From positions 1,612,001-1,676,000 of the forward strand of contig NZ_CP101156.1 of assembly GCF_024298845.1 (NCBI RefSeq): a stretch of DNA of 64,000 nt, in the 5' to 3' direction. A program made the position numbers and the translations under genes. Positions 44,601 through 52,500 of the stretch are shown here, in pieces (positions within the stretch are counted from its first letter, which is position 1; each line of letters begins with the position of its first letter). Under the pieces are notes generated by a model, which saw nothing but the letters and a program-made list of their open reading frames with translations, made no database searches and was not told the origin of the DNA. Origin of the DNA: Natronosalvus amylolyticus. Its GTDB lineage: Archaea; Halobacteriota; Halobacteria; Halobacteriales; Natrialbaceae.

Positions 44601-45822
44601 CGGCATTCGTCCACTCGAGGACGGCGATCCACCGGTCGGGCAGGAGTCGGGCGATGGGCTGTTTCGTCCAGGACTGCGTTCGAGCAGCCACCGAGGGGAA
44701 CCGAAGCGGCGGTAACTCGCCCTCGGTGTCGCCACCCGATTCCGCCGGCGGCGTCAACAGCGCCGCCTCGAGGGTTGTTCCCGCCCCGTCGGTCGGCGCG
44801 AGCGTGTGAACGACGTACCCTGCCCGTTCCGAGCCGAGTCGGTCGACCAGTTCCCCCCAGGCTCGAGATTTGAGTTCGTCGTAGCGCGCCGCAGGCGTCT
44901 CGGAGTACCGGCCAAGATCGGTGTCACTCACCCACCGGCGAAGCCAGGCATCCTCGAAGCTGTCGACGAGGTACGCACTCTCAGGCGCTAGATCGACCGA
45001 TTCGGGGTTCGGGTGGGCTCCGAGCCAGACTGTGGCCCAGAATCGCTTTCCGAAACGTCGTTCCTCGGGCGTCAACTCGGGTTCGTGGTTGTCGACGTGG
45101 ATATCGTCGTGGTAGACGCGAACCCAGAGTTCGTCGTCCTCGACTGCCGACGTCATGGCGGGGTCGACGAACCGCGTCTCGAGATCGACGGGCAACAGCG
45201 CGACCGGTTGTTCATCGAGATCGGTGACCGGATCACCGACCTCGTCCGTCGCCGTTCCGATGGCATCTTGCACGCGCTCGCGTTGCGCTTCGCGGTGATC
45301 CAGCGCCGCAATCGCGATCGAACGAAACAGCGCCGACGCGTCAGCAACCGGTCCCGGGGCCGTCGGAACCGACGTCATGGCGTCGCCGACCGGCTCCCAC
45401 GAATCACCCTCGACGTACGCCGACAGCGCGTCGATCAGGGTTCCGACCGTTTCGTCGACCGTTCTCCCGGTCGAAAACGCCGTCAGCGGCGCCGTCTCCC
45501 CGTCGAGGGTCGGCTCGAGGAGAAACGAGATGGTTTCCCGTGGAGTTTCGGGTTCCTCGCGCAGCCGATCGAGGGCCGCCTCGACGTCGTGCCACCGAGT
45601 TAGCGCCTCCTGGTCGAAGCTCTCGAACGCAGGTGTGGACGCGGTCGTGTCGACCGCCGTCCAGTCGACGGTGTGTCCGAATCCCTCGAGTTCCTCGGCA
45701 ACGACGCGGGCGCGGTTGATGACGCCGTCAGCCCGTTGCCAGGCGTTTCGGGCGGCGCTCGCTTCGGTGTAGGCCGCTCGATTCGGTCCGCCATCGCCCT
45801 CAGTCTCGTTTTCGGTACTCAT
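35683..45822 (-). CDS. Giant-operon protein 5: 3379-residue repeat protein
   Basis: The largest gene in the window. Residues about 200-600 (LLPVDLETRFVDP, VRVYHDDIHVDNHEPEL, RLLPDRWIAVLEW) and the C-terminal 330 residues (GQLPYDPEEPWMG, then ETMTYARLRAVD) resemble a bacterial family of very large hypothetical proteins. Residues about 712-1070 are some 36 decapeptide repeats of the form LxxAG(Y/F/A)(S/T)xxE. A Ser/Thr/Glu/Lys linker spans about 1075-1240. Three Ser/Asp/Gly-rich acidic tracts lie near 2412-2475, 2541-2585 and 2892-2928. No signal peptide, membrane helix or catalytic motif is evident. ATGA overlap with the upstream gene, preceded by GGAGGTG. Confidence 0.87.
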   Translation of the reverse strand: MSTENETEGDGGPNRAAYTEASAARNAWQRADGVINRARVVAEELEGFGHTVDWTAVDTTASTPAFESFDQEALTRWHDVEAALDRLREEPETPRETISFLLEPTLDGETAPLTAFSTGRTVDETVGTLIDALSAYVEGDSWEPVGDAMTSVPTAPGPVADASALFRSIAIAALDHREAQRERVQDAIGTATDEVGDPVTDLDEQPVALLPVDLETRFVDPAMTSAVEDDELWVRVYHDDIHVDNHEPELTPEERRFGKRFWATVWLGAHPNPESVDLAPESAYLVDSFEDAWLRRWVSDTDLGRYSETPAARYDELKSRAWGELVDRLGSERAGYVVHTLAPTDGAGTTLEAALLTPPAESGGDTEGELPPLRFPSVAARTQSWTKQPIARLLPDRWIAVLEWTNADGQTVRKTVAGHSIPDPLPVGPRAELEAEPEEAGETDAAEESDEPDRDGTEWTTDIETAFEVGMAIRIPLTELSGYDHTRGIDRLTVVGAKASMDAAETASALTAQFSSHQYTDGLSLLPAGTPTNVESADPTGALEEDPEAITPPRVADMDLTDGDLLARGLGLDTSNGHPFAHVPGADETGQLDARHANSALWPATLGYALTNLLLPNEKLGLESIWGDDSGSDANQLPFDPDNDGIFGDGDSLESSLAWLDAYRRHFIRYVRSRGPFPTVRVGKQPYGVLPVTATHDPETAIPAVDPSIVQAIQTAELTVEEAESMGVSTAALVDTPEIETKTLLEAGAPAKTLYDHGIEAVELAESGVEAPELREMGATVEDLAERGAPLSTLVQAGFEVVELEAVGAAIEDVLEAGARPQQLARAGLSVAQIAGVDVPADEIIRAGFAARDVVEAGFSVVDVIRGGAPPSTLRDIRLDQSTLKALEAPAGSLRFAGVSAADLLQAGYTASELLNGGFDEKELADTGISVGDLRNAGRTAAELATEGVTVEQLRERGFGPDQLLESGYGQGMLLEAGYTAGELFDAGASVEALVESSADLGALKTAGVSVSKLVDAGADLEALREAGTSADALAAAGIGAERLAEAGYAPKELEAAGLAVGSVAQTMGADTEDEGADESKSSVRSVSVTEAVTRAERDLYGFGFDPATSRTLRARSAAAPKTVPEATDGFEPQTREDSSVDAVSASARKSASPTKREAESDGTERKTSKSPTDEQPDVPADGDEPAETHEKPNREAKTGSEPTDEPNAETTATERSTAVTDTGATSTPPVDGTTSKTITGYSSEAAGISSANQFVAGETVIEAAPGVLEGTVTIPRLTPTDERIADRIESLVMDLRPIWSDAAETLPFGDGQDDWSVLDALERHGVSRSARVDAWIDPQFAPDDAKALESFLKSRELTQFDPRLAHLVLEQAGDGPTVAPYEMVDGQISVFLNLLTAESITDLRTLTFEVDPSVIDPTGFDDPLAGHWDQLPTVGQRAALFAVLEEADDPVGLLEGLLDDDAGVSGEKLSLAASFAANPAYGETGVLRSLARMLFYHGLQREYLEARLRMGVLFDDLPISGPDFTAMGHPFITVFESPYAELLETNAPDELVDAVWGTNRTDGAVEAESPVGDASGSAPITDPGLGSDVTANDVEFSYDDFSETESSAAADDGSSSSTYQGTSFQFDTVGQAAVDTKLSEAALQTTIAEPATAETSTGTGANSYNAVELGGQHEELSEHTLDTDVLFGDPTYADLLEKIADDDATTTALDPRLSEFTDSLAHLQSCEPSQISTLIGESLDLASHRLDAWWTSLATKRLFELRERQRVGEAAFDAWDVDRYDADDVRSRVDPSLLGGLDLEDGDSAGEATASGDEPESDDSSDVFGEARDDSLPEAGLYVGGYGVVTDLKPTLEDSPTYVHTPSEQQATTAALLRSGYLAGEEDDGENLLALDLSPERTQDAKWLIDGVKRGQSLGELLGYRFERRLHEVTVQPDSPNLMQYRQPLREAFPAVLGGLEYAEEAIDPAEAGRRRELARSDVLDGYQLIRHWDDDFFESAAATELPPSDSPAHDELTKLVEELEDDVDAVSDILIAESVHQLGKGNLEDASVSLEALATGAQLPEPTVTSLPRTETGLTHRQLVLLEADEDVADPTTTQLRAVAEPSLEAWAETLLPDPSTVGCQVRCRWRALTTDAVTGEETTTTETAETAVTIADLDLAALDVLALAQDAEQEGNSELEQRIAYYVRRHALDVPADATLELALTEPGEAAVSVAALIEAGRSLSSLIDGGRAADGTDLTHPAETPAAGYDEATLETLTDRGNAVHDRLESIGGLLLDRLPAVGVDGEALVNAPGLEAVEDTPAPTEPNGTADPGGDDSATDDPIDEDRALTTRADAVSVAVETVFEESYVAEIDEALAALEAADITGAFDALASALPAGVTDEEAVAADRIVFADTGQTIRGSIGSIAVPPGVAGNGDGNSSDDDGSSDGDDEDDSDDGSGDDDGSGSGDDGNSGDDDSSDSDDSDGDDSTLTATAEHDYGLGTPSWIGAQDLDLREPRTSVDLDELTGPGGAMFGETVDIDDSLGTDLQDSSFMTTMMASEPDVDNGDSSDDKGSSDNGGSNSDENSSDDDAGSDASGSDDGALETTFDGSTLEVVVWGVSGIEPVWKTATATVENGRFTVTIDFDDVEPGTSLSIAGFVDSTLVYSASGHVLEVTESGVIDDSKDVLEANRDSLGALCWLAAVREAVVLADESGAGGEDGDAAAGKPLATLATALERLDFDAVATTAAETETVSPASADAIAALVDLESVDLAAFVDAIEPVIDVARVLGLDEAFDVIGRDDGHLEARIASVRRYRAVGDVRRRLRRVADDASALGAGVPPRALAYDQGVAAAIESTPEPTVTARAIDALVHSPAWAVIALEDAVDRPALTLARLSAWVFDGSVAELALEGANGESSDDAGDSGEGDDNGSDAEDSTTPTEGVDHHAALVADLRAIAAASVDLEGLFDGVSSDVTATEDGLNALADEIEANPVDASSAASPVDATTTITADVDPAATQATTTRALLSAVETADPDPATALREAVLEGLREPLLAASFAGVYGAVPSAPVGATVSDERTLRTQAVAVLGELDERLLAASALDPRRSESLTGQPLPQQVETQRDRLERLLEDVTVLIPFTPDNGLTLRETFSGTSMPELAGPLSMETWLQRIAQVRDRPATFRDGLSYAEALTGEFHRDLTVGQLPYDPEEPWMGADGVEPKHNYLSLVAQFGPGLEPVDANSRLTALFVDEWVETVPSSTERTGLALQCEDPGNRPPQSVLLALPPEDESWSLASLVGAVTETMTYARLRAVDLDDLAHPAAGDSRSLFPAIYLPNDGGIDRPRTPSVNVDAIDWYDQEYDPSLLDRHVFESPKAILESLETLGVELHYDAEADGGGA

Positions 45823-48800
45823 TCGTCGGCACCTCCGTCGTCGTCGGTGACGTCACCGAACGAAAACTCGATATCATCCCGTCGTTCGACCTCTCGGTTC
45901 CCCGCCAGATCCAGTCCGCTCCCGAGATCGGTATCCACGCCGTCGTCGATACCGGGGTCGGTCGTTGCCATGCCGTCTCCCGCTCCGCCACCCGCTTCGA
46001 CGAACTCCAGCGTCGGCGTCAACTCGAACGGAATATCGGTCGTTCCGACGACCGTCGGATTCGAGTCAGCGTCGGGCAACAGTTCGCTGGCGTGTGTCGC
46101 GACTCTGGACGGCCGTCTCCAGATGATTTCGGCCATGTGTGCGCCGTTGTGTCCCCACTCGAGCCCCTCGGCGTCCTCGAGATCGTCGAGGACCCAGGAC
46201 GGCGGGTCCGCCACGTCGGCGTACTCGCCGGTTTCGGCGATCGGATCGATATCGGGGTCGTCGTCGCCGCCGAGCATCCCGAACCGGGCATCGGCCGGTG
46301 GCTCCTCGAGAACGAAGAACCAGCCTTCGTCGTCGTGGTCATCCGGCGTCTTCCCCGCCCGATGATACGGATCCGCGCGTGCCTCGGGGATCGTCAGATC
46401 GAACCCGAAAAAGGAGATGTCGTCGGTCAGTTTGCCCGAAAACAGCGGCAATTTCAGGTCGTCGCCCTCGTCGTCGCGCGTCATATTCGAGTTGGGCAGC
46501 GCCGGGACCCGGTCGGTCTCCCCCGATTCGTCTTCGTCGGCGACGGCTTTCGCAGCGTATATCATCGTGTTTGGATACCGACGGAGTAACTCACCGCGAA
46601 CGAGGAGGACGGCCGTCGGTTCGTCGTCCTCGTCGGTTCCGTTCGTCCCGAGCGGCCCCGACCAGGTGTGCAGGTCGGTCACGTCCTCGAGTACCTGTTC
46701 TTCGACCGGCGAGCCGCGGTGGTCCCAGAACTGTCTGAAGTAGGTTCCGCGTTTGTCCGTCGGGAACCGCCGCCAGCGCAGCAGGCGAGCCATTTCGTGG
46801 TTTAACCCCGCCACGAACGCCTCGACGAACGCCGGATTCGTCTGCACCATGCCGACGCTGTCGGCCGGTACTTCCCCGACACCGGGTAGCATGTGTTCGG
46901 GATCGATGTCGACCAGCGAATCTGACATCGGTCGCTCGAACGTCGGCGATGCCATCACCTGCTCGAGCGGATCGATTCGGTCGTGTAACCCGTCCAGCCC
47001 GATCCGTTCAGCAACGACGGACGGAAGCTGTTTTTCGGGGTTCAGTTCATCGAGCAAGGGTTGTTTGAACGACTCGACGTCGACCGACTCGAGGCTCGTT
47101 TTCATCATCGTCGCGCTCACGGGGTCCGGAGCGATCCCCGTACTCGCCAGCATCGAAGTCGCGGCGTTCGAATCGAAACGGTGGCCGCCCGCCTCCGTCG
47201 ATCCGTCGGACACGTCGGGCTCGACGGCGACCATCCCGCGGAGGTGGTCGACCGTCCCGGTCATCCGCGAAAGCGTCGATGAGGCGCTCGAGAGCGGCGA
47301 CGAGGCCGCCTGCAGTGGCACCTCGGGATCGGTGAGCCGTTCGATAGCGGCCTCGATGGCACCCTCGACCTGCTCGCCGCTCGATCGGAGGCGGTTGCAC
47401 TGATTCTCTGCCACGTCGCTCGTCAGCCCCGCCGCGACCGTCGGCGGTCGCGGGTCGACCAGCAGTTTCGAGAGTGCCCGCGAAAGCGGTTCGACGGCGT
47501 TCGGAACGATGCTTACACACCGGCGGTACACGCCGGGTTCGGCCTGCAAGAGCGTGGTCACCCGCGACGTATCCTCACGGGTCACCGCGCTCTCGAGCCC
47601 CCTGACGTCGCGCTGTGCAGCGAGGCAGTGTCGTTCGACGCTCTCGAGCAGCGCGAGGACACGCCGACGGGCGACCAGTTCGTCCCGACGTTCTTCCGTC
47701 AGGTTACGATCCGAGTCGGCTGGAGTTGCCCCAGAGAGAAGGAACTGGGGAGTGTTGGTACTTTGAAACCCGGTCCCAGCAGCGTCGGTTCCGGGGATCG
47801 AGCCGGTGGACTGTGCAGCGACAGTCTCCGGTATCCCCGGCGATAGATCACCGAACTGGTGGTTACTCCAGCTAACGTTCCCGGTCACGAGGTCGTCATC
47901 GATTGCCTCGAGGTCGGGTCCAGTCGTAACCCCCTCGAGGACTCCACCCACGTACTCGGGTGGGAGAGTCGTTTCCGGGAGCGAGCCGTCAACGTCGATC
48001 GTTTTGGCGTCCGCCGAAACCGTGCGGTCGCCGAACGTAGCGTCCGTCGAAAGCTGGCCCGGAATCGCACCCGTCTCGATGCGCTTGGAGACGGTCTCCA
48101 TCCGCATCGTCACCCCGTCCCGTCTGGACAGTGGTGCCCGCGGACTCGTCAACCGACGAAACGACGGCGTCGTGAGCCCGATGGGGGTCGTCGTGCCGAC
48201 CATATCCGCAAACAGCGTTTCCGCCCGATCCTCGAGAAAGACGTGACGGTGGATCGGCCCGGTCAACTGGAGCAAGCGACCCGGAGATTTCGTCTCGAGA
48301 CGGTCGTAGGTTGAGCGCAGCGATTCCCGAATTAACTGGGTTCGACAGAAGTAGTTGTTCACCTCGGTGAGGTCACCGAACTGATCCCAGGCACTCGCCA
48401 TCAGCGCCTCCTGTTCTCCCTGAACGACCATCGTTCCAAAACCCGCAGCGAGCCGGTGGCGAGGATCGGCGTTGAGACTGTCGAACCAGTGTGCGTCCTC
48501 GCCCGCCGCCTCCACCGTCGACCGGTTACTGTGCCAGCGGCCGTACAGCGGGGGTGAGATCACGTCTTCCGGAATCGCATCGTCGAAGGCCGTCGCCCGA
48601 TTGAGCAGCGATCGAAGGGCCGACTCGAGCGATTCGTCGTACGGGTCGTCTTCGGCCGCCGAGGCCGGCGACTGGAGGGCACCCTCGAGACCGACCGTAC
48701 TCTCCTCGCCGTCACCGGGCTGTTTGAGGGTCGTCGGCCCCGGCGCACTGATGTCGACCGTTTGTCGTCCGATATCCGGCCCGAGAACCACGGGATCGAG

Positions 48801-49586
48801 GTCGGTCGCCAGCGAGACGAAATCGCCATCGGGAGACGTGATGAACGTCCAGGAGTCGTACACCGGCAGTCGAACCGAACCGTCGTCACCCCAGGCGAGA
48901 GTGATCTCATCGTCGGGCGCTCGGCCGAGCCCAGCCTGTCTACCCGGTTCGAACACGGGAACGAGACAGGCCCGATAGCGCGTGTGTGACTCGAGGTTCC
49001 GGGGACAGACGAGCCGCGAGCGCGAGTGCGTCGACTCCGCGGCGATTGCCGGGATTTCGCCGTCACCCATCTCGGATCCGAGATGCTGAGCGTGCGCCCA
49101 GGCCCAGGACTCCTCGAGGTCGGGAAGTTCGCTCACCGGCGTCTCGAGAACTGGCTGCGAACCGGGGCCGACGGCATCGTAGCTGACCCCCGGTGCGTCG
49201 CGTTCGACGACGACGAGACAGAACCAGGGCAACAGCTTGCCGTCGTCGTCGGCCCGCTGCGGGCTGAACAGCCAGGGCAGGTCGGGCCGGTCGAACTCGA
49301 CGACGGGGAACTGTCGTGGCGGGTAGGCGTCGCTGTCGGGTTCGGGTTCACGCCTGACGATCTGTCGATCGTCGATCCCGGTGACGTCGCCCGGACCGTA
49401 GACGTGAACGTCGACGGTGGCCGACTCGGTGTCGATTTCGTCGTCTTCGTCGTGACCGGCGACCGTCAGCGTCACCGGTTTCGTCCCGCTGTCGGGAATC
49501 GAGGTAATCGCCCCGTCGTACGAACTCGCTGGCCGATGCCCCGCTCTCACTACCGGATAAAACGTATAGGTTGCGTCGTCAGTCAT
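45819..49586 (-). CDS. Giant-operon protein 4: 1255-residue conserved protein of unknown function
   Basis: Begins MTDDATYTFYPVVRAGHRPA. The N-terminal 300 residues hold blocks that I recognise from bacterial hypothetical proteins: VVEFDRPDLPWLFSPQRAD, LPWFCLVVVERDAPGV, LPDLEESWAWAHAQHLGSE, RLVCPRNLESHTRYRACLVP. The middle is helical (about 600-960). Near the C-terminus come RWRRFPTDKRGTYFRQFWDH and the segment FFGFDLTIPEA with GWFFVLEEPPADARFG, followed by an acidic Gly/Asp tail. No export signal. ATGA overlap with the upstream gene and GGAGGG ahead of the start. Its repeated company with proteins like 5 and 6 is recalled, not checked. Confidence 0.85.
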   Translation of the reverse strand: MTDDATYTFYPVVRAGHRPASSYDGAITSIPDSGTKPVTLTVAGHDEDDEIDTESATVDVHVYGPGDVTGIDDRQIVRREPEPDSDAYPPRQFPVVEFDRPDLPWLFSPQRADDDGKLLPWFCLVVVERDAPGVSYDAVGPGSQPVLETPVSELPDLEESWAWAHAQHLGSEMGDGEIPAIAAESTHSRSRLVCPRNLESHTRYRACLVPVFEPGRQAGLGRAPDDEITLAWGDDGSVRLPVYDSWTFITSPDGDFVSLATDLDPVVLGPDIGRQTVDISAPGPTTLKQPGDGEESTVGLEGALQSPASAAEDDPYDESLESALRSLLNRATAFDDAIPEDVISPPLYGRWHSNRSTVEAAGEDAHWFDSLNADPRHRLAAGFGTMVVQGEQEALMASAWDQFGDLTEVNNYFCRTQLIRESLRSTYDRLETKSPGRLLQLTGPIHRHVFLEDRAETLFADMVGTTTPIGLTTPSFRRLTSPRAPLSRRDGVTMRMETVSKRIETGAIPGQLSTDATFGDRTVSADAKTIDVDGSLPETTLPPEYVGGVLEGVTTGPDLEAIDDDLVTGNVSWSNHQFGDLSPGIPETVAAQSTGSIPGTDAAGTGFQSTNTPQFLLSGATPADSDRNLTEERRDELVARRRVLALLESVERHCLAAQRDVRGLESAVTREDTSRVTTLLQAEPGVYRRCVSIVPNAVEPLSRALSKLLVDPRPPTVAAGLTSDVAENQCNRLRSSGEQVEGAIEAAIERLTDPEVPLQAASSPLSSASSTLSRMTGTVDHLRGMVAVEPDVSDGSTEAGGHRFDSNAATSMLASTGIAPDPVSATMMKTSLESVDVESFKQPLLDELNPEKQLPSVVAERIGLDGLHDRIDPLEQVMASPTFERPMSDSLVDIDPEHMLPGVGEVPADSVGMVQTNPAFVEAFVAGLNHEMARLLRWRRFPTDKRGTYFRQFWDHRGSPVEEQVLEDVTDLHTWSGPLGTNGTDEDDEPTAVLLVRGELLRRYPNTMIYAAKAVADEDESGETDRVPALPNSNMTRDDEGDDLKLPLFSGKLTDDISFFGFDLTIPEARADPYHRAGKTPDDHDDEGWFFVLEEPPADARFGMLGGDDDPDIDPIAETGEYADVADPPSWVLDDLEDAEGLEWGHNGAHMAEIIWRRPSRVATHASELLPDADSNPTVVGTTDIPFELTPTLEFVEAGGGAGDGMATTDPGIDDGVDTDLGSGLDLAGNREVERRDDIEFSFGDVTDDDGGADE

Positions 49587-52500
49587 TGCGTGCCCTCCGT
49601 GGTGTCAGTGGCGGTTTCGCGGACGCGACGGGCCGAAACCACCTGATACCGTCCCTCGTCCGATGGGTTTCGCGCGACGTGGCGCGAAAGCGCGCGCTTG
49701 GCAGTAGCCTTGCTCGTCGGTCGGGTGTTGTCGCGAATCGGAGCCGGCGTCATATCGCCCGCATCGACGACCAGGTACCTCGACCCACGAACCGAGAGTC
49801 CGCTCGAACCTCGAGCCGACGTCTCCATCCCGGAACTCGAGGCGGAGTCGGACGTTGTGTCGGAACCAGGCAGTGTGGCGGAATCGGCCATCTCATCCGA
49901 ATCGAAACCCACCCTCGACGATGCAACGGTGGCTTTCACCGTTTTCGTCGGCTGGTCGACGTCGTCCGACGCGACTTCGGCCGTCTGAATCCGCTCAGCC
50001 GTCCCGTGGAGGGAAATCGTATCGGACGCCGAATCCACGCGCATCGTCGCCGTCTTCGAGAGCGTCGGACTCGAGGCGTCCCCGCTCGAGTCCCCGTCCA
50101 CCTGGGTACTCGAGGTCCCTGCAGCGGCCATCGCTGTCGCATCCACCGACGACGTCTGTAAGTTGGCCGCCTCCGTCTGTACGAATTGGTCGTCCACCAC
50201 CGTTGTCTCAGCCGCGCCGGTCGCAACCGTCTGGGTTGGGTCGTCTCCCTCAGCCGCCACCGCCGCCGTCACCGTCGTCGTTTCCATCGAAATCGGGCGA
50301 TCGTACCGCTTTTCGGGCGTCAAACGGGCTTCTCCCGTCGCGACAGCGCCGACCTCGTCGAACGCCAGCGCGATATCGCGAGACTCAGCGAGATACGACG
50401 CCGAGTTCTCGAGCGTCCTGAAGTGGCCGAGTTCGGCCAGCGGCGTCGCCCAGGTGTCCTTGCGCCGGTCTTCGACGATCGTCTCGTACCGCAGCGTCGT
50501 CTGCCGAGTGTTCGCCGCGAGCGTCTCGCTCGTCCCGCCGCGGTAGACTGCTCCCGTCTCGATCTTTCGACCCGCCGCGTGGGATTCGAACGCCGGACTG
50601 TCGAGTTGCTCCTCGTCGGTCAACTCGAGGTACTGACCGGGGGCGAACTGTTCGGTGACGACGCCGGTCAAATCCAGCGCGCTCTCGTCACTGGCCCCGG
50701 CCACGCCGTCTATGGTGAACTTCCTGAACCGGGCCGGTCGCGCGTTGCCGAAGGTTTCGATCCGGAAGTCGAGTGGAACGACCGTCTGGCGGAACGACAA
50801 ACCCCCGAGCGGGTGAACTAGCACGATCGAATCGCCGTCCTCGTTCGCCAGTTCCGTTTTGTCGATCTCGCGAACGGTCACGAGGCCATCCGCGTCCACG
50901 GGTCGCTGGGCGCTCCAGTTACCCGGCTCCTCGAGTTCGCCGACCAGTTTCGACATGACGTCGGCCGGCGGCAACGCATCGGCGTCGCTTTCGGAGCCGA
51001 TGGTCGCGTTAACGCTTTTGCTGACGGAGAAAAAGCCGATGCTGAAACTGACTTTACCGTCGACTCGCCACGGCGTCGGTCCGGCAAGGCGACCGCTCAG
51101 CGTCAACGTGACGCCTTTCCCTTTATACGTAACTGAAAAACCGGCCCGGAAGTCGAAGACGAACTTGAACGGATCGAACTCGAAGAGGGCTTTGAGCTCG
51201 ATCACGCCTTCAGCTTTGAGCGAACCGGCCGTCGCGTGCGCCTCGATCTTGCCGCCGACCTGTGCCGTGTTCGACGTCACCGCAAAGAAGCCCGACAGTT
51301 CGATCGAAAGGTTGCTATCGGGATCGCCCAGGCTAGCTCTGACACGGTCAAGTTCGGGAAAATCGCCCGGTGGATCGTACGCCGGGTGGAACCCGCCCGC
51401 CGAAAGGATGAATCTCGAGTTGTTCCCCCAGCCACTCCGAACAGCGAAATCCCCGCTCAGGGTAAATTCGAGAATTCGGGACTCGTACAGCGTGGCGTCG
51501 ATCGCGACGGTCTTCTGTTCGGGATCGATCACCCCTATGGCGTTCAGGTTCAGGTTGATAACCGCATCATCTCCGTCGGGTAACACCACCGAGACCCGAC
51601 CGAGGATCGTCACCTTCATCGACGGGATCTCGAGGACGACGCCCAGATCGCCAGTGATCAGCGTGGGCGTCCCCCAGCCGATCCGGACCATCGGGCCGAA
51701 GACGTGCGTACCTCGCGTTGGTGGGAAGATCGTTCGCAGATCACTGACGATCTGCTGGGCGTTGGCCACGACGTCCTGTGGGAACAACACCGAGTCGAGC
51801 GAACCGGTGGTAACGGCCTCACGAAGGGGGTCCGTCTTGATAGATCGGTTGATACCGACCAGTCCACCGACCCCGTTGAGCGTGAATCCCAGGCCCAGTT
51901 CGATGGGTGTAAACTCCCCAGCGATAAGGACGAGTAACGAGAAACCATTGCCGCCGTCGGGAAGTTCCGTGGTCAACAGTCCAACGGCATTGATCGTGAT
52001 GTCGCCGACGTGGAGCTGAATCGTCCCCGCGTATCGATTGTTTTCGTGATCGAAGTCGAGATAGCCACCGCCAACCACCTCTCCGGTATCGATCGTCAGC
52101 CCGATACCATCTGGTGGTTTGAAACCGAGGTCGAGTTCGGGCGGGAAGGGATCGTCCTCCGGAAACGTGAGCGCCGCATCGAGTCCCATCCGCGTGACTG
52201 TCCCGGTTGCGGGCCCGATTTCGACGTTCGCTGAGGCCGCCCCGGTCAGTCGAATCGTCCGGTCGTCAGCGTCGGACCCGTCCTCTCCGTCCGGACCGGG
52301 ACGGACGGACAGATAGATCTCCTTGAACGTGACCGGGCCAAGGGAGGCCTGCTGTGGAATCGACACCTCGAGGTCACCCCCTCGCTCGAAGAACAGCCCT
52401 TCGTGCGAGGACCAGCCCACGGTGACGGCGAACTGGTGGTCAATCCCATCGCTCGGAAGCACCTTGGAGAGAAAGCCGTCGAATGCGTCCGGGTGGGCGG

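Noticed and set aside
35647-45600. Many open frames of 100-350 codons antisense to the 3379-residue gene
   Set aside because: High G+C leaves antisense frames open; their compositions (Arg/Ser-rich or shadow-like) and lack of promoters or Shine-Dalgarno sites argue against coding.
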